Assembly: GCF_001039355.2 (NCBI RefSeq)
Contig: NW_019774958.1
Location: 683,719-747,718, forward strand
Direction of reading: 5' to 3'
DNA: 64,000 bases
From: Lingula anatina
Taxonomy: Eukaryota > Brachiopoda > Lingulata > Lingulida > Lingulidae
Below are positions 1 through 13,548 of the stretch, piece after piece. The translations under genes were made by a program, and so were the position numbers. The notes beneath the pieces were generated by a model. That model worked only from the letters and a program-made list of their open reading frames with translations, searched no databases and was not told the origin of the DNA. Numbering within the stretch: the first letter of the stretch is position 1; each line of letters opens with the position of its first letter.

Positions 1-848
1 CTTATTTTTATTAAATTTTTATACATTGACTTATTTCATTTCTTTTCATATAACATAAAAAACTGTAAATTGCACCGATCTCTAGACACTGTAACAATTT
101 CTCAGACCTGCAACTTTTTTCAACACCTGTTTCTGAACTTGTATATCCTCTATTAACTGAATTTAACACAAATAAGCCTCACAAATAGTGCACTGCCTTC
201 CAGTAAACTGTGCTTAATTAAATATACAATAAAATAGCTAAGGTTGTTACATACTTTTAATAAATATTTAAGTGAAAGCGAAAAAAAAAAATATCCCCAA
301 AGAGAAGCACATGCTGGTAACCCCTTTTCTACATTATTTCATTCAGTTTTCATACTTCAGTGTTTTCCTGGCATGTTGATGTATACATTAAAAGATTACA
401 AACATCCCTTTATCATAAAATAGAACACGCTGGCAGTTCTAAATTTCACCCATTTCCCATTTTTATTAAATACATCATATAAATTTCACTTAGTTGTCTA
501 CTTCAAATTACATATGCCACTGCAGTGTTATACAGACTGAGGAATAACATTTATGAACACTTGCTAGCACCCCAGGACTGTCAAATCTGATAGACAAAGT
601 TCCATGTTAACATATTCTTTTGACCTGCTGACAGCTCGACTAATTCACATGTCACAACTCATGCTTTACTGAATTGTTTTTAAATTCCCAAAAAAAATTA
701 CCTGATGCGGATATACAAAACTGACTATAAAAAATGGGCTTAACACTGTCATCTGCACGTATGTACAGCAAAGATGTGGGCATGTGCTGGCATGTGTGCA
801 CGTATTTCCATGTGATTGGTGTTATAATTACGTTTATAATCAATATAC
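1..848 (-). other. SH3YL1 last visible intron; no exon found
   Basis: This lies downstream of the last visible SH3YL1 exon on the minus strand. No segment encoding the second half of the SH3 domain was found. The region is AT-rich and most likely intronic. Confidence 0.5.
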
Positions 849-3800
849 CTTTTGCAAAAGTCAGATCACATGGTTTGATGGCAGAAAAGGCCCATAATGC
901 CTTAGCCTTCAGTGGGGCATCCCAATCTGGAGCATCATGAGTACCTGAAACATTAGGAAAGATACACATAAACAATGATGATGGAGGCATGTAGAACTGT
1001 TTGCTCAAAATGGTACAGTAAAATGTGTTAGTTGAGAAAAAAGACCAGACCATGTGTACTGAGAAAATTGTAAGAGCCTGAAATCCTTAAGTTTTTTTTT
1101 TTTGTCTGGACTCTACAGAATTATCAGAAATATTAAATATTAATATTATATGTTTTATCAAAAGACTTTTATTTCAGAGATGTCAAACAATGAACTTCTG
1201 TGAATAATTCTCCTTGAGATGCAGAGTAGTTTAAACAACTTCAGGATATACCTTCTATTACCCAACAACTGGAAACCAAACAGATGAATAAAGTGGGTTA
1301 CTAGTGACTCTTCAACTCAAGGCAATTACTCTTCACAAAATCTGAAAAATGTGTTAACATATTTGAAACAAATGAAAATTCCAGAAATCCTGATTGACAT
1401 ACCTTTATGTTTAGTGACCACAGTCTTAGAGGTAGTCGTTTTTGTGACCTTCACTGATTGTGACCTCCAGGAGGGTTTAGACGACGCCTTCTTATGAGAC
1501 GGTGGGCTGTAACCTTTCTTGGGTGGACTGTAGCTTGGCCTACTGGAGGGCAAATTAATTGGTTCTTCAAAATATCCTCGTCCACTTCCTCCGTATTTGT
1601 CAGTAGCTGAGTAACTGTCATCATCACTGCTGTCTGATGCATAGGAATTACTTGGAGACTGAGACCTTCTAGACGCAGAGCTGGACTTTCTCGACTTAGA
1701 GGGAGATTTGGACAGAGGATTCTTGATACTAAAGCCCTGGAACATAGATAAACTCTAAGCATTAGTGAAAGGTACTAATCAAGCAAAGACAAAGATGAAC
1801 AAAGATGAAGATACTGAAGCATTGTAATATGTATGGTAACATTTATACATGAATTTCAAAGTAGTAATGATTTCTTTTTTTAAATTAAAAAAGCCAAACT
1901 AACAAAGCACAATTCTGGTTATAAATAACAATATATTAAGAATGAGTTCAAATGCCATTTACTTTTTCTTTCAATTCTAAGCACCCAAGAACATATACCC
2001 AGTAAGAGGGTATAAAAAAAAAACATACTTCATATCACTTACTTCCACCAACACACTACTATACCTTAATTTTACTAGCCATTCCTTTCCCTGCAGCTGC
2101 CTTTGTTGCTTCCTTTTTAGCATAGTCCTTAGCATATCTCATTGCTGCCTTGGCAAACATTTCCTTGTGTTTTTCCAGTACTTCATACAGTTCACTGCAT
2201 TCTGAGGGCCTTGGAACATCCCCTCGCAAGATTTCAAAGGCACGTATATCTTCATTGTAAAACCTGGTGAATTAATGGTGAATCAAAGGTCACATATTGG
2301 TTTTATAACAAAGAAAACACAAAATGATGCCAAACTGATATACTGAAGCTACANNNNNNNNNNNNNNNNNNNNNNNNNNNNNNNNNNNNNNNNNNNNNNN
2401 NNNNNNNNNNNNNNNNNNNNNNNNNNNNNNNNNNNNNNNNNNNNNNNNNNNNNNNNNNNNNNNNNNNNNNNNNNNNNNNNNNNNNNNNNNNNNNNNNNNN
2501 NNNNNNNNNNNNNNNNNNNNNNNNNNNNNNNNNNNNNNNNNNNNNNNNNNNNNNNNNNNNNNNNNNNNNNNNNNNNNNNNNNNNNNNNNNNNNNNNNNNN
2601 NNNNNNNNNNNNNNNNNNNNNNNNNNNNNNNNNNNNNNNNNNNNNNNNNNNNNNNNNNNNNNNNNNNNNNNNNNNNNNNNNNNNNNNNNNNNNNNNNNNN
2701 NNNNNNNNNNNNNNNNNNNNNNNNNNNNNNNNNNNNNNNNNNNNNNNNNNNNNNNNNNNNNNNNNNNNNNNNNNNNNNNNNNNNNNNNNNNNNNNNNNNN
2801 NNNNNNNNNNNNNNNNNNNNNNNNNNNNNNNNNNNNNNNNNNNNNNNNNNNNNNNNNNNNNNNNNNNNNNNNNNNNNNNNNNNNNNNNNNNNNNNNNNNN
2901 NNNNNNNNNNNNNNNNNNNNNNNNNNNNNNNNNNNNCCTTCTTATGAGACGGTGGGCTGTAACCTTTCTTGGGTGGACTGTAGCTTGGCCTACTGGAGGG
3001 CAAATTAATTGGTTCTTCAAAATATCCTCGTCCACTTCCTCCGTATTTGTCAGTAGCTGAGTAACTGTCATCATCACTGCTGTCTGATGCATAGGAATTA
3101 CTTGGAGACTGAGACCTTCTAGACGCAGAGCTGGACTTTCTCGACTTAGAGGGAGATTTGGACAGAGGATTCTTGATACTAAAGCCCTGGAACATAGATA
3201 AACTCTAAGCATTAGTGAAAGGTACTAATCAAGCAAAGACAAAGATGAACAAAGATGAAGATACTGAAGCATTGTAATATGTATGGTAACATTTATACAT
3301 GAATTTCAAAGTAGTAATGATTTCTTTTTTTAAATTAAAAAAGCCAAACTAACAAAGCACAATTCTGGTTATAAATAACAATATATTAAGAATGAGTTCA
3401 AATGCCATTTACTTTTTCTTTCAATTCTAAGCACCCAAGAACATATACCCAGTAAGAGGGTATAAAAAAAAAACATACTTCATATCACTTACTTCCACCA
3501 ACACACTACTATACCTTAATTTTACTAGCCATTCCTTTCCCTGCAGCTGCCTTTGTTGCTTCCTTTTTAGCATAGTCCTTAGCATATCTCATTGCTGCCT
3601 TGGCAAACATTTCCTTGTGTTTTTCCAGTACTTCATACAGTTCACTGCATTCTGAGGGCCTTGGAACATCCCCTCGCAAGATTTCAAAGGCACGTATATC
3701 TTCATTGTAAAACCTGGTGAATTAATGGTGAATCAAAGGTCACATATTGGTTTTATAACAAAGAAAACACAAAATGATGCCAAACTGATATACTGAAGCT

Positions 3801-4641
3801 ACAAAGGCTCTTCATGTTGATGTTATAAAATTTTCTTTACAAAACAGATCATGTTCATTTCATTTCATGTTCATTCTATTCAATATACTTTGGGTATTAT
3901 GTTATCAAAAATGGTTATTTCAGAATTATTGTCAGTTCATTTTCTACCTTAAATTCTTACCTTTACGGCACTAGAAAATTAGGTGATGAGTGAAAAGATA
4001 TCAACAGAACAAAACACGATAACTATCTGGCCAACAACAGAGAACAATTTCACATTAAGAATTTGATGACATCAATACCTAACATAACTGGGTTAGTCTC
4101 AAACTATTTCACCCTCCCTTAGTTCAAAATGCCATTTTTGAGGGAGAGAAAGGGGAAAGGGGGTGACTACAATGGAATGACACCTGAAGTTTCCAACAAC
4201 TCACTTTCCTGACCAAGTCTGCCACTTTATAATTTACAGATGAAATATTGGAGGGTAAAAGATTTTCCTGAAAATTATGATGCTTGATACATATATTTTA
4301 GTTTGTTTTTCTGTCTGGAACTCACTTCTTATTTGCATCTTTCCTCTCAACCAGTCCACTACCTTCCACAGAGATGCCAGCAAAGAGACCTTTAGTCTTG
4401 GAGTAAGTATAGATGGCAGCAGGGCTCCTGACTGAAACATCTCCTTCCAAGTTGCGTCCCAGGGGACCAGCTGCTATTGTGAAGTTACCTCCTAGTGTCA
4501 GGTTGCCACCTTTAGAAAAGGCATCTACAGCCGAACGTTTGTTCAGGATGATGACAAAATCTGTTACCTGAAAATTTCATTCAGTCTTAATGATAGTTTA
4601 AATTCCTTACCAAAAAAAAAAAATAATAATAATAATAATAA

Positions 4642-4672
<31 letters not shown>

Positions 4673-5468
4673 AATTAAAAAAAGTCTTTACCCCTTTACT
4701 AAAAAAATGTTATCACTTCAGCTGTAATTAAATCTTATGATGTCTGGCATAGATTTTTAAGAAATTAAAAACTGAAAAAAAATATACTTTACCTCTGCTC
4801 CTATTTCAAACCCTCCTCCTAACCCGGCTAGGGCGATGGCTGATGGTGGTGACCATTCTGAAATACATAAATAAATATTCTAGGTGAGTTGGATAATTTA
4901 ATAAAAGGAGCTTATATCTCAAACTGATCAATTGTTTTGCTGTTAATCAACGCAGAGTCTGTGTCTAACCTATGGTGTTCTTGAAAAATTATACAAATAT
5001 GGTGTTAGGAAAACCTACTTCCATTTGGTAATTTGGCTATGACAATTCCACTTCCACCCCTTGCTGTGACCAGGAAGCCAGCCTTAAACACAGTCAATAT
5101 TGCGAGTCCTTCTGCATTGAGTACTAAACCAGCTAAAAATTTTAAAAATATTATTTTTTTATCAATAGTAATATCTGATTGTCAAATTGTTAATTTATGT
5201 CAAATTGAATTGAACATCTTGATTAAATCAATAAATAATTGTTGTGAGAAAACGGTGTTTATCTTTTATCTTAATTCTAGAGGCATGCTGCATAATTTTT
5301 TTATATAGATCGCACCATCATTCAAAGGTTAACATGTGATTCATTTTACTTACATGGTATGAGCTTGTCTGGGCCAACTTTAGCATTTGGTATCGTGAAC
5401 TCTCTCAGGATCTTTGCTGCTTTCTTGGCTTCGGACTTGAGACTATGTGGAATAGGTGTGTTCACCAT
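849..5468 (-). CDS. SH3YL1: SH3YL1: SYLF-domain plus SH3 protein, 3' end off window
   Basis: Exons on the minus strand are 5468-5354, 5132-5019, 4857-4793, 4567-4326, 3713-3515, 1736-1403 and 944-849. The phases join exactly and give about 388 residues. The start MVNTPIPHSLKSEAKKAAKI matches the SH3YL1/Ysc84 SYLF start. The SYLF core follows (FLVTARGGSGIV near 60, LAGLGGGFEIG near 88, GGNLTLGG, GPLGRNLEGD). Residues 246-356 are a Ser/Lys-rich linker (SKSPSKSRKSSS), longer than in vertebrates. An SH3 domain opens at about 366 (ALWAFSAIKPCDLTFAKG). The second half of the SH3 is not found in 1-848, so the gene runs off the left edge. In known homologues SYLF binds phosphoinositides and actin and the protein acts at membrane ruffles and endocytic sites; that role is by homology. 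Exon 5 and part of exon 6 are repeated beside the N gap, probably an assembly artefact. Confidence 0.92.
1487..3803. repeat. Identical direct duplication flanking a 583-base N gap
   Basis: Bases 1487-2353 and 2937-3803 read the same at a constant offset of 1450 bases, introns included. They are separated only by N at 2354-2936. The copied segment holds SH3YL1 exon 5 (2065-2263 and 3515-3713) and all or part of exon 6. Exon 6 ends with one leftover base, while exon 5 needs two bases before it, so splicing through both copies would break the frame. This is best read as one contig end placed on both sides of a gap. The left copy of exon 6 (1403-1736) is the complete one. Confidence 0.9.
4610..4676. 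repeat. (TAA)n/(TAAA)n microsatellite in SH3YL1 intron
   Basis: A poly-A run is followed by TAA repeats and then TAAA repeats, inside the intron between exons 3 and 4. Confidence 0.95.
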
Positions 5469-8156
5469 GGTCAGGCTTTAAGTCCTACTTAGTCTCCTAG
5501 TAAATTTAAAGTGAGACAAAAATATGTTTTGACATCCTGTTTATAAATGTTGAACAACGACACAAACAGACACAGGTAATCAGCATACACCTTCAGTCTC
5601 ATGCACATGTATCACTGCATGTACCTGTACATATACTGAGTAGACCCTACAGTATATATATATAGCAGGAAGTCGAATTTGGAAAAAAAATGCTGTTTTA
5701 TTTAAGTCAAGATAGTTCTTAATGGAAATTCATATATTCTCTGCCACTCAAATTACCTGAGATTGGTTTATAATATTTCTGTTCAGTAGGTTCGAATTTT
5801 GTCATTACAATATGTAGTATCTTGAGCAGGTTCACGTACATTTATACACGTAGTAGATGACTTTTGATGTTTTCGTTTGGAAAGGTACATGTGTAGCGCA
5901 TGCGCAGAGGTTTTTCAATGCCAAAACTACTAAAGTAAGGAATCTGGGTTTCAGGATAAATAAAAATAAAAACAAAAAAAAACATTTTCTGTCTTTAAAA
6001 ATATATATTTTTTAAATCAAGATCAAAACTTAACTATCTTATGGTGTTTTATAGGGTCATTTATTGAAAACAACGTTGCCTGTTTACAAAATACAAAGGC
6101 TGCAACTAAATTAAGGCCTCCAGTTCCGTAGATACAGCTGTCAATCAGGAGTCACGTAGAACCCTACAGATTTGATCGGACGCATTGTCGTACTAAACTG
6201 AAGGTGATCCAAATTGGTGAGTTACTAGAAATATTAGTATCATGTTTATATAAAAAACCTCATCAGTGTTTGTAGTGCAGACATGGTGTGCATATGCATA
6301 AAATTCGAGTCTCGAAAAAATTGATTTTGTGAAATTTGTCTACTCCGGAGTATCAATGCAATGCTATGTGCATTGACTTTGACACAACAGTATTATGCAG
6401 TTGTCGTCTTTGTCATGACACTGCCAAGGTTCACGAGAGAGATGTTAAATTCTTACCAAAAGGGATCAGGTGCCTCAGTCACTTTTCTAGCAAATAAGTC
6501 ACATTCGGCAGTCTCAGTGACACTACTGTAGTGTAATAACGTCAGTGACAGTGACACTTCCCAGGTACAGGATGTATATCTTCACACAATCTGGAGCATA
6601 GGGTGTTGGTAGAGTGTTTTTGCGCCTCCCACGACAAAAAAAAAAAGAGGTGCAGATCAGGGCGTTTTGATGATATTGATATTGAGGTGATAGTGCTTTC
6701 TAATTCTGCCATGGCATTTGCATAAAACCTTAAATTGTGATGGTAAAATTTATTAAAACAGGCAGTCTGTTGCCTTGACAATGAACTAGGCTTATCCAGT
6801 TCATCTGGTCCAGACTGACTGTTATGCCTGATTACTTGTTTAGTTTTTATTTCGGTAGCAGTCTAGACAACTGTTTTGTTGGACTCAGTGGAACATTTTT
6901 TTACCTTGCCTTGTCTGACCTGTTTACCTAGACTGAATTTTTGTACAACTTTGATTACCTCATCAATCACACACAAGGATGCAGTTACAGTACTTGATTA
7001 TTATTATTATTTTAGGGTAAAATACATGCCTGAAATAATGTGGTATCAAGACACACTCCCTTAGTACATGTACATGTATAATGTCTAGGTCAGTACTCAT
7101 ATGCTATATTAGAGTTTTGGTCCTTGCCGTAATGTTGCTTGTACAGGCAGCCATAATCTGGTCCATCCTGTCCGTAATATTTACTACTTTTTTGTCTTAA
7201 TTACTAGTATGAGAAAAACTAGTTTCCAGACTCCCGCCAAAAGTACCCAATTTCTGAAGCTTATATCTCACAATTTACGATGATCTACTGAAATGAAATT
7301 TTGCAATATTGATGACTACTTAAGGAAGGATGTGCAGTGATAGAAACATACAGAGTTAGTCTCTAGTGTGTGTGTGTGTGTGTGTCATAAATGATCCTTG
7401 AGATGACAAAAAGACATGACAATACTATTCTGAGAGCTTTCATTTCCATAATGTAAAACAGCCTGGTATGTCTTTGTCCCAGATTTGGATGTTTGAGTGG
7501 TTTTTTTTTTTTTTTTTTTTTTTTGGCTAAGAAATGAAAAGTGTAAAATACACAACAATGTTTGGAAACACAAAATTGTTTGTTATAATAAGACAAGTCA
7601 GTCCCCTTTCACTTGAAAGCACCCCCATTGTAATTCAACACATAACAATATTTTGACAGACTTTCAAATATGATAACACATTGTTGCTATCCAGTATTAT
7701 GGACGTGCAGATATGCAAAGCTGGCTGGCTACCTGTACCCAGTAGGGTTGCACAAAATCCACATGCTTTGGTAGAAAAAGCGATTGATTGACAAATCTCT
7801 CGAAATCGCATAAACTTCAGTGAGTTCCTAGTTTCGGCATATATGCAGAAGTTGTACTTCCATGTCGTCTAGATTACTCATCACTCCCATGTTTGTTTCA
7901 ATATTATTTAAATGACAAAATGTACAAATTTTTGACCGTGTGCATCAGCGCCAGATGTCAGACAACTGTTGGTCAAAAAGGTGGTTGCATAACAGAACCA
8001 AGCAACCTTTAATGTCGAGCCCTGATGTAGAATGAATCCTCCAGCATTTTGATATCAATATGTACTAGTATGTCAACCCTTAACAAAATAACTGAAAAAT
8101 CATATTCTGAATGTCTTTTAAACAATTTTTTTCTTTTTACTCTTTTACAGATTAAA
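5469..8156. other. Divergent intergenic region with likely promoters of two genes
   Basis: This separates the SH3YL1 start (minus) from the membrane-protein start (plus). A possible non-coding first exon for the plus-strand gene ends at the donor-like ATTG|GTGAGT near 6214. The coding exon of that gene follows an acceptor at 8149-8150, so a 5' leader exon must exist. The region also holds a GT microsatellite (about 7366-7384) and a poly-T run (7501-7524). Open frames here are short and AT-driven; no other gene was seen. Confidence 0.5.
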
Positions 8157-8614
8157 ATGAATTTGATGAGCCTACTAGCTGCATTTTTGTTCAGCTTGGA
8201 AGCCTATCACTTCATAGGCCATGTATTAATCCTATTTCGCATGCGATTGTTACCACGCAAAGATCTTGTGCGACAGCGCTACTATTTCCTTGTTGATGCG
8301 ATGACAGTGTTTACGACAAACTTCTTGTTTACTGGAAAGCTTCAGTGGTTGGCAGTGATTCAAAACATTCAGCATGGGTACTACTTCCTAACCTGGGATT
8401 CCTCTTCCCTTTGCAAGAAGGTACAGTACTTTTGTATTTATTTATTTACTTATTGTATTTTTTTAAAGATCACTGAAATGAATTTATATTTTAGAAATTT
8501 TTCTTTCAATAGAATTTTCGTTATCCAATAATGACATGGATTTAAAATGAATTTCTTCAGTTTAGAAACTCCATATTTGTTATTGGTTCCTTGCATGAAA
8601 TGTATTGGCAAAAA

Positions 8615-8677
<63 letters not shown>

Positions 8678-9225
8678 ATAATATTAATAATATTCACACC
8701 AAGTGGTAACTCACAATTCAAATTTCTATTTCCCAAATATGGAAAATGTTATGAGGAAATGAAGTTTTAGTCTTTTGTCATAATATTTGCCTTGACTATA
8801 CTGCAGTATTTACAGGTAGTGATTGGGTAAAGTTGATATGTTTAGTTTTGACCAATGCATATTATAATTATGTAATTTTGACCAAATCTATGTTATCATA
8901 TTAGGTGATAAGCTGGAGCTCTCTTGATTGGCAACGAAGTCATCACAAAAAGCGCTGGGAATTGTTGGAAGTGTTTGGGACCACCTTTGACGTGCTTGTC
9001 CACACCATCAACTGCTACTTACTGGGCCAGTACCTCACCACAGTGGAAGTGATCATATCCCTGTTTATAACACATTGTCTGGTCTACGTGATTCTGCACA
9101 ACCCGCTGTACGCCTGGAGTAACCCTGTCTCAACACCAGACTGGGTGGAGAAGAGAATTTTCCCAATCGGAGAAAATTATGAAGGTTGTGTCTTGAGTGG
9201 AGGTGATGCTAAGAAGGAGAAGTAA
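8157..9225 (+). CDS. Unrecognised 194-aa multi-pass membrane protein
   Basis: Two coding exons, 8157-8420 and 8905-9225, join in phase 0 and end in TAA. The ATG lies six bases after a polypyrimidine acceptor, so the 5'UTR is spliced. I do not recognise the family. About five hydrophobic stretches are visible: residues 3-27, 43-60, 63-80, 108-125 and 127-148. The middle is rich in aromatic residues and His (NIQHGYYFLTW, DWQRSHHKKRW), and the tail is hydrophilic, ending GDAKKEK. No signal peptidase site or known catalytic motif was recognised. The two exons agree in frame and domain character, which supports a real gene rather than chance frames. A polyadenylation signal AATAAA lies at 9344-9349; later AATAAA-like signals may extend the 3'UTR. 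Endomembrane location is an inference. Confidence 0.75.
8619..8672. repeat. (AT)n microsatellite
   Basis: A perfect AT run of about 50 bases in the single coding-region intron of the membrane-protein gene. Confidence 0.97.
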
Positions 9226-10458
9226 TGAAGGTGATTTTAGGTGATGAGTTTTACCAGGCCATCAGCTGTATTTCGCTTCAAATTCCTCAATCCCGGTAAT
9301 GTTTATTATGAAATTGAGTGCCAAAGTTCTTTTATAGACAAAAAATAAACTTTGGAGTGTATTTTTGTTCAAATTTTATTTAGGTTTTTTTCTGAATGTT
9401 GCTGACAAACAACCACAAAAAGTGACACTTAATCTTCATTAACTGAAGGCAAAAGCTTTATAGATATTGGTTGTGTTTCTTTGTTTCAAAGAAAAAAGAA
9501 TATTTTTAATTTGAATGAAACAAATTTTGTACTCTCTCTGATTCCTCAATGACAGGATATGAGTCTTTATTTGAAGAAAAATGTAGACCCTAAGTTAAAA
9601 GCAATATTTGAAAGGTGCAGTTGTTTTCTATTTATAACAAGAACATGTAAACTGATGGTCTTTGTTTCCTTCTTAGATATATTATTTTACCTTTTAAAAT
9701 ATTTTATAGATGTCTTTAACTGTATTGATGCATAATAGTTACGCAGTTCTTTCATAAAACCTTTTTTTTTCTCTTAACGATTACCTGATTGGCATTATAA
9801 TGATTAAATATATTCCATGAATTAGGTAACAAGTTATTAATTTCATTCAACATGATGCCATTATGTATACTTAATTTAGGAAGTGGTCAGGTCTGAGAAA
9901 CAGTAACTGTAGTATAAAGCCAGACTGTATTTAGTTAAAAAGGAAGAGATGCATCATATATTCAGGCAGAAATATATCATCTATTCAGAAATGTAGTGTT
10001 TTGGCTTTAATAACTGTACATGTGTAATTTTTTTTTTTTCTTTTAGATTCAGTATTACTGGGTGGTACCTTGTTGTATCAGTATGTAATATGTTATGACA
10101 GCACTGTACCTCATGCACAGCACAAGGGTGGGAGGGTGGGGGCTGTTTTCAGTTCCTATATCATTTAGAATGCCATATCAATGCAGATGTGTATGTTGTA
10201 TGATTTTTTTTATGTACAAGAGTCACACAAAAGTCACGTTTTCAGATACAGCACTTAAAAATGTGAAGTTTACTATATGTACTATAATAATATATTTAGT
10301 CTGTATTACTGTTACCCTATGACTGCCTTTTGGATCGTGATGTCTTGCTTATAGTGTTTCTGATAATACATTACTGCAGTGTTTCTTGGATATATATATA
10401 TAGTCACATAGTTGTGAATTGTGACATAGTGTATCTGCATGCTATCTGTATAATTAGT

Positions 10459-10503
<45 letters not shown>

Positions 10504-11952
10504 CAATTTTTTCTGCTGCTTTTGAAATATGTTTTTGAAAAGTTTACAGGTGTTGTATATAGATTTCTCATTGTGCATTTTTCCTCTGGGATTGGTGTTT
10601 TATTTTATTGTGCACCTATTTTTCTTTATTTTTTGCTTATAGTTACTTTCTCTAGATCTTAAAATATATGTGCAGGAGGGGTATGGTAATTTCTTGTAAT
10701 ATTTCACACAAATCAGTTATTTCAGTTCTGAATATTTTCAAAAAAAAAAAAATAATAATAAAAATTCCAGGTGTAGTATGATAGTATGACAGAGTTGGTT
10801 GTGTGTTAGAGGGTTTATATTAATTTATATATAGTTCACAGCTGTGGTATTATACCATAATGCAGCATTTAACTACCCTGAGCTTAGTCTTAGCAATGAG
10901 CTACTTGAAATACATGTCATTGGTCTCTGCCATCCCTGAACTGCTAATTAATGACATATCATCCATAGTAACAGGGCAAAGCTGATAACCAATTGTTAAC
11001 CTCTGCTCTAAATACAATCTATCTCTATTCACAGACACATGGTTTGGATGCATAAATATTGGAGAGTATGTTGCACTATCAAAAGGAATCTTTTCAGATC
11101 ATCTGAGAGGAAACTTTTTACTATAGTTCAAGTATACACCTTTCTCATGAAACATTTGAAATGAGAAGATTTGTAACTGGTATGGTACTCCAGTATACCT
11201 CTTTTGAAGATTGTCTAGAACATATTTGATGGAATTTTTTGCAAGGTCTTGGTAATATACGTGTGCGCGCAGGTCTTTGTGAAATTGTCTTAAGAACAGC
11301 TATACAGTATTAGATAAAACTTAAAGATACACAAGTTATGTGATATGATCTTGCCAATTATTTATAAGTGGTTGGTCAACGAAACTAAATCAGAAGATGT
11401 CACATAATAGCATTTAATTGCTTCTTATTATTATTGATAGGTTATTGTTATTGTTGAAACATAGAAAGTGAAGTTTGTGACTGAATGTTCAATGCAAGGT
11501 TACATTTGGACATGTCTAAATGTATGTGGAAGTGAAAAAGAAATGGTTGTTGATCAGCTTCAGAAACTGGAGCAATACACAGAATTGAAGTTATGTAATT
11601 ATTGCTTCTATCTCTGTAAATAAATGTTAGAAATGTCATGTCTTTGTTTAATGACTGTTCATAGTATCAGTTGCATGTAGCTTTCTTTCCAAAAGAATTA
11701 TCAACAATGTAATGTAACTGTGGCTGATACACAAAATTATAAGCAGATTTAAGCCAGATAGTTTTTATTCTGTGGGACCTTTTGGCAAAGGGCTTTATTT
11801 ATAATTGTATCACTTATTTTTATTGTGAATTGTTTACATGTAAATATTTTGAATGTGAACATTAAGTTGAAAATTACTGAACAAATTTTATTTTCAAAAA
11901 TTACTTAATTGACCTTCCCAAAGTCACAAATTATTTGAAAAGGTTGGAAGTT

Positions 11953-11997
<45 letters not shown>

Positions 11998-12084
11998 TTT
12001 CAGGGTTGGTACTACCTTGTAAAATGCTTTAGCCCTGCACCTAGAATTGAGTTTGTGGCCTCGAAAGGTACTTGGAATATATGT

Positions 12085-12470
12085 TTGGTAAAGAGGCAGA
12101 TGTGTCTGTACATATAGCTGTCACCCGAGTCTGTCGTCACCGTCGCCATCCTTGCCAGTGGGAAAAATATCAATATAACAATTTTAAATGTCCAATTTGT
12201 TTCATTCTACGTAGACTTTTTACTACACAAAACACGAAAACAGATTTAGCATCATTTTTATATAATCAAATAACAAAATTGTTAAATTTGCAGAAAAATG
12301 TCAAAAGAACACTTTTATGCATGTAATTAGTCCAATAATGAGACTGTTAACATGCCTAGGAATTGAATCTGAGAAAAACAGTGTAACTTCATCAAAACTA
12401 AACCAATCAAGATTTTTTTTTTTCGAACTTGACCTGTACATCAGTTTTATGAATCAGTCCTGAAGCAAAA
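12085..12470. mobile_element. Pearl/Helentron-like repeat fragments, part inverted
   Basis: The segment 12096-12145 repeats the end sequence seen at 63007 and 63850 (GATGTGTCTGTACATAT, then GTCGTCACCGTCGCC). The segment 12330-12450 matches, in reverse complement, the core and distal end of the 63-kb element: CATGTTAACAGTCTCATTAT, then the poly-T version of CGAACTTGACCTG, then TTTTATGAAT. The copy is therefore rearranged. No coding capacity is seen. Confidence 0.65.
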
Positions 12471-13212
12471 GTAAGAAAACATTTCATATCAATTAAACAA
12501 TCCTTCAAAAGGTGCATTTATTTATAGATGCTTACATAACAGTGACCATAACAAAGTTAGAACACAGCTATCAATATCAACAATCCCACAACTATGCATA
12601 ACTTCAAACAAAAAACAAAAACAGGTCAACACTATACAGAAAGTTACAAGCACATTGATAATATTATATTGAATTTCTAGGACTAGTGAAAGTAGGTGTA
12701 TTTTAACAGTCTGTCAACATCAAGTCATCAACAAAAAACTATAAATATCTTGCATTACACTAGTTATATCTAACAGCAGGTATTCTCTCCTGACTTTTGT
12801 GCACATTTGGTTGGTAAAAAAACAACAATCACAAAGCTTTTAAATGTTGAGACAAACATTAACATATGGAGACATAAAAAATAAATTCCATAGCAAATGT
12901 TTCATTAAAGGAATATATTAACTTACACCAAGTATATTGAAATAAACAATATGCATAAACTACAGAAAAGGTAACATGTAAAAAAATGTTTAAATTGTGT
13001 AAAATATGAAGAGTCAAATACACCACTAAATTGTGTTAAAGCAGTCCAATTACACGTGTTTCACTATGCATAACAATAAATACTCAACCATCATAAAGTT
13101 TGGCTGAAAAATACCAGGAAATAATTATCTAAATATCTCATTATATGACCAAAACATTTATCTAAAACTAAGATCCTACAACGGTCTATAATCCTATCAC
13201 TACCAGGGTAAT

Positions 13213-13548
13213 GCACATGATTTGGTCTTAAAGTGCAATTTCAGATCACAAATAATCTTACATGGTATTAAACCATGAGTAAGACCATTACTGGACTGAT
13301 GTACATCTACGTTGTTATGCATTTGTCTCCCCTCACACATTCTCCTAATGTGAGCAGAGGTGTCCTCCATTGTGAGGGGAGGTATCCCCCATTGTAAGTG
13401 GAGGAAACTGCTTGACCACTTTTAAGTAAATGTCATTTTTGATCTTAAAAGCAGACTTGGTCCATTTTAAGACTATTGCTGTAATGATTAAGATCGTGTA
13501 AGATCATTTGTGATCTTAAATTGCACTTTAAGACCAAATCAAATGCAC
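13213..13548. mobile_element. MITE-like element with long terminal inverted repeats
   Basis: Left arm 13213-13264 and right arm 13495-13548 are inverted copies with a few mismatches. Both read TTTGGTCTTAAAGTGCAATT in opposite orientation, followed by the conserved GATCACAAAT block. The roughly 230-base interior has a secondary small inverted motif around the two 'AGGGGAGG'-type stretches. There is no ORF. It lies downstream of the ASB gene. Confidence 0.75.
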
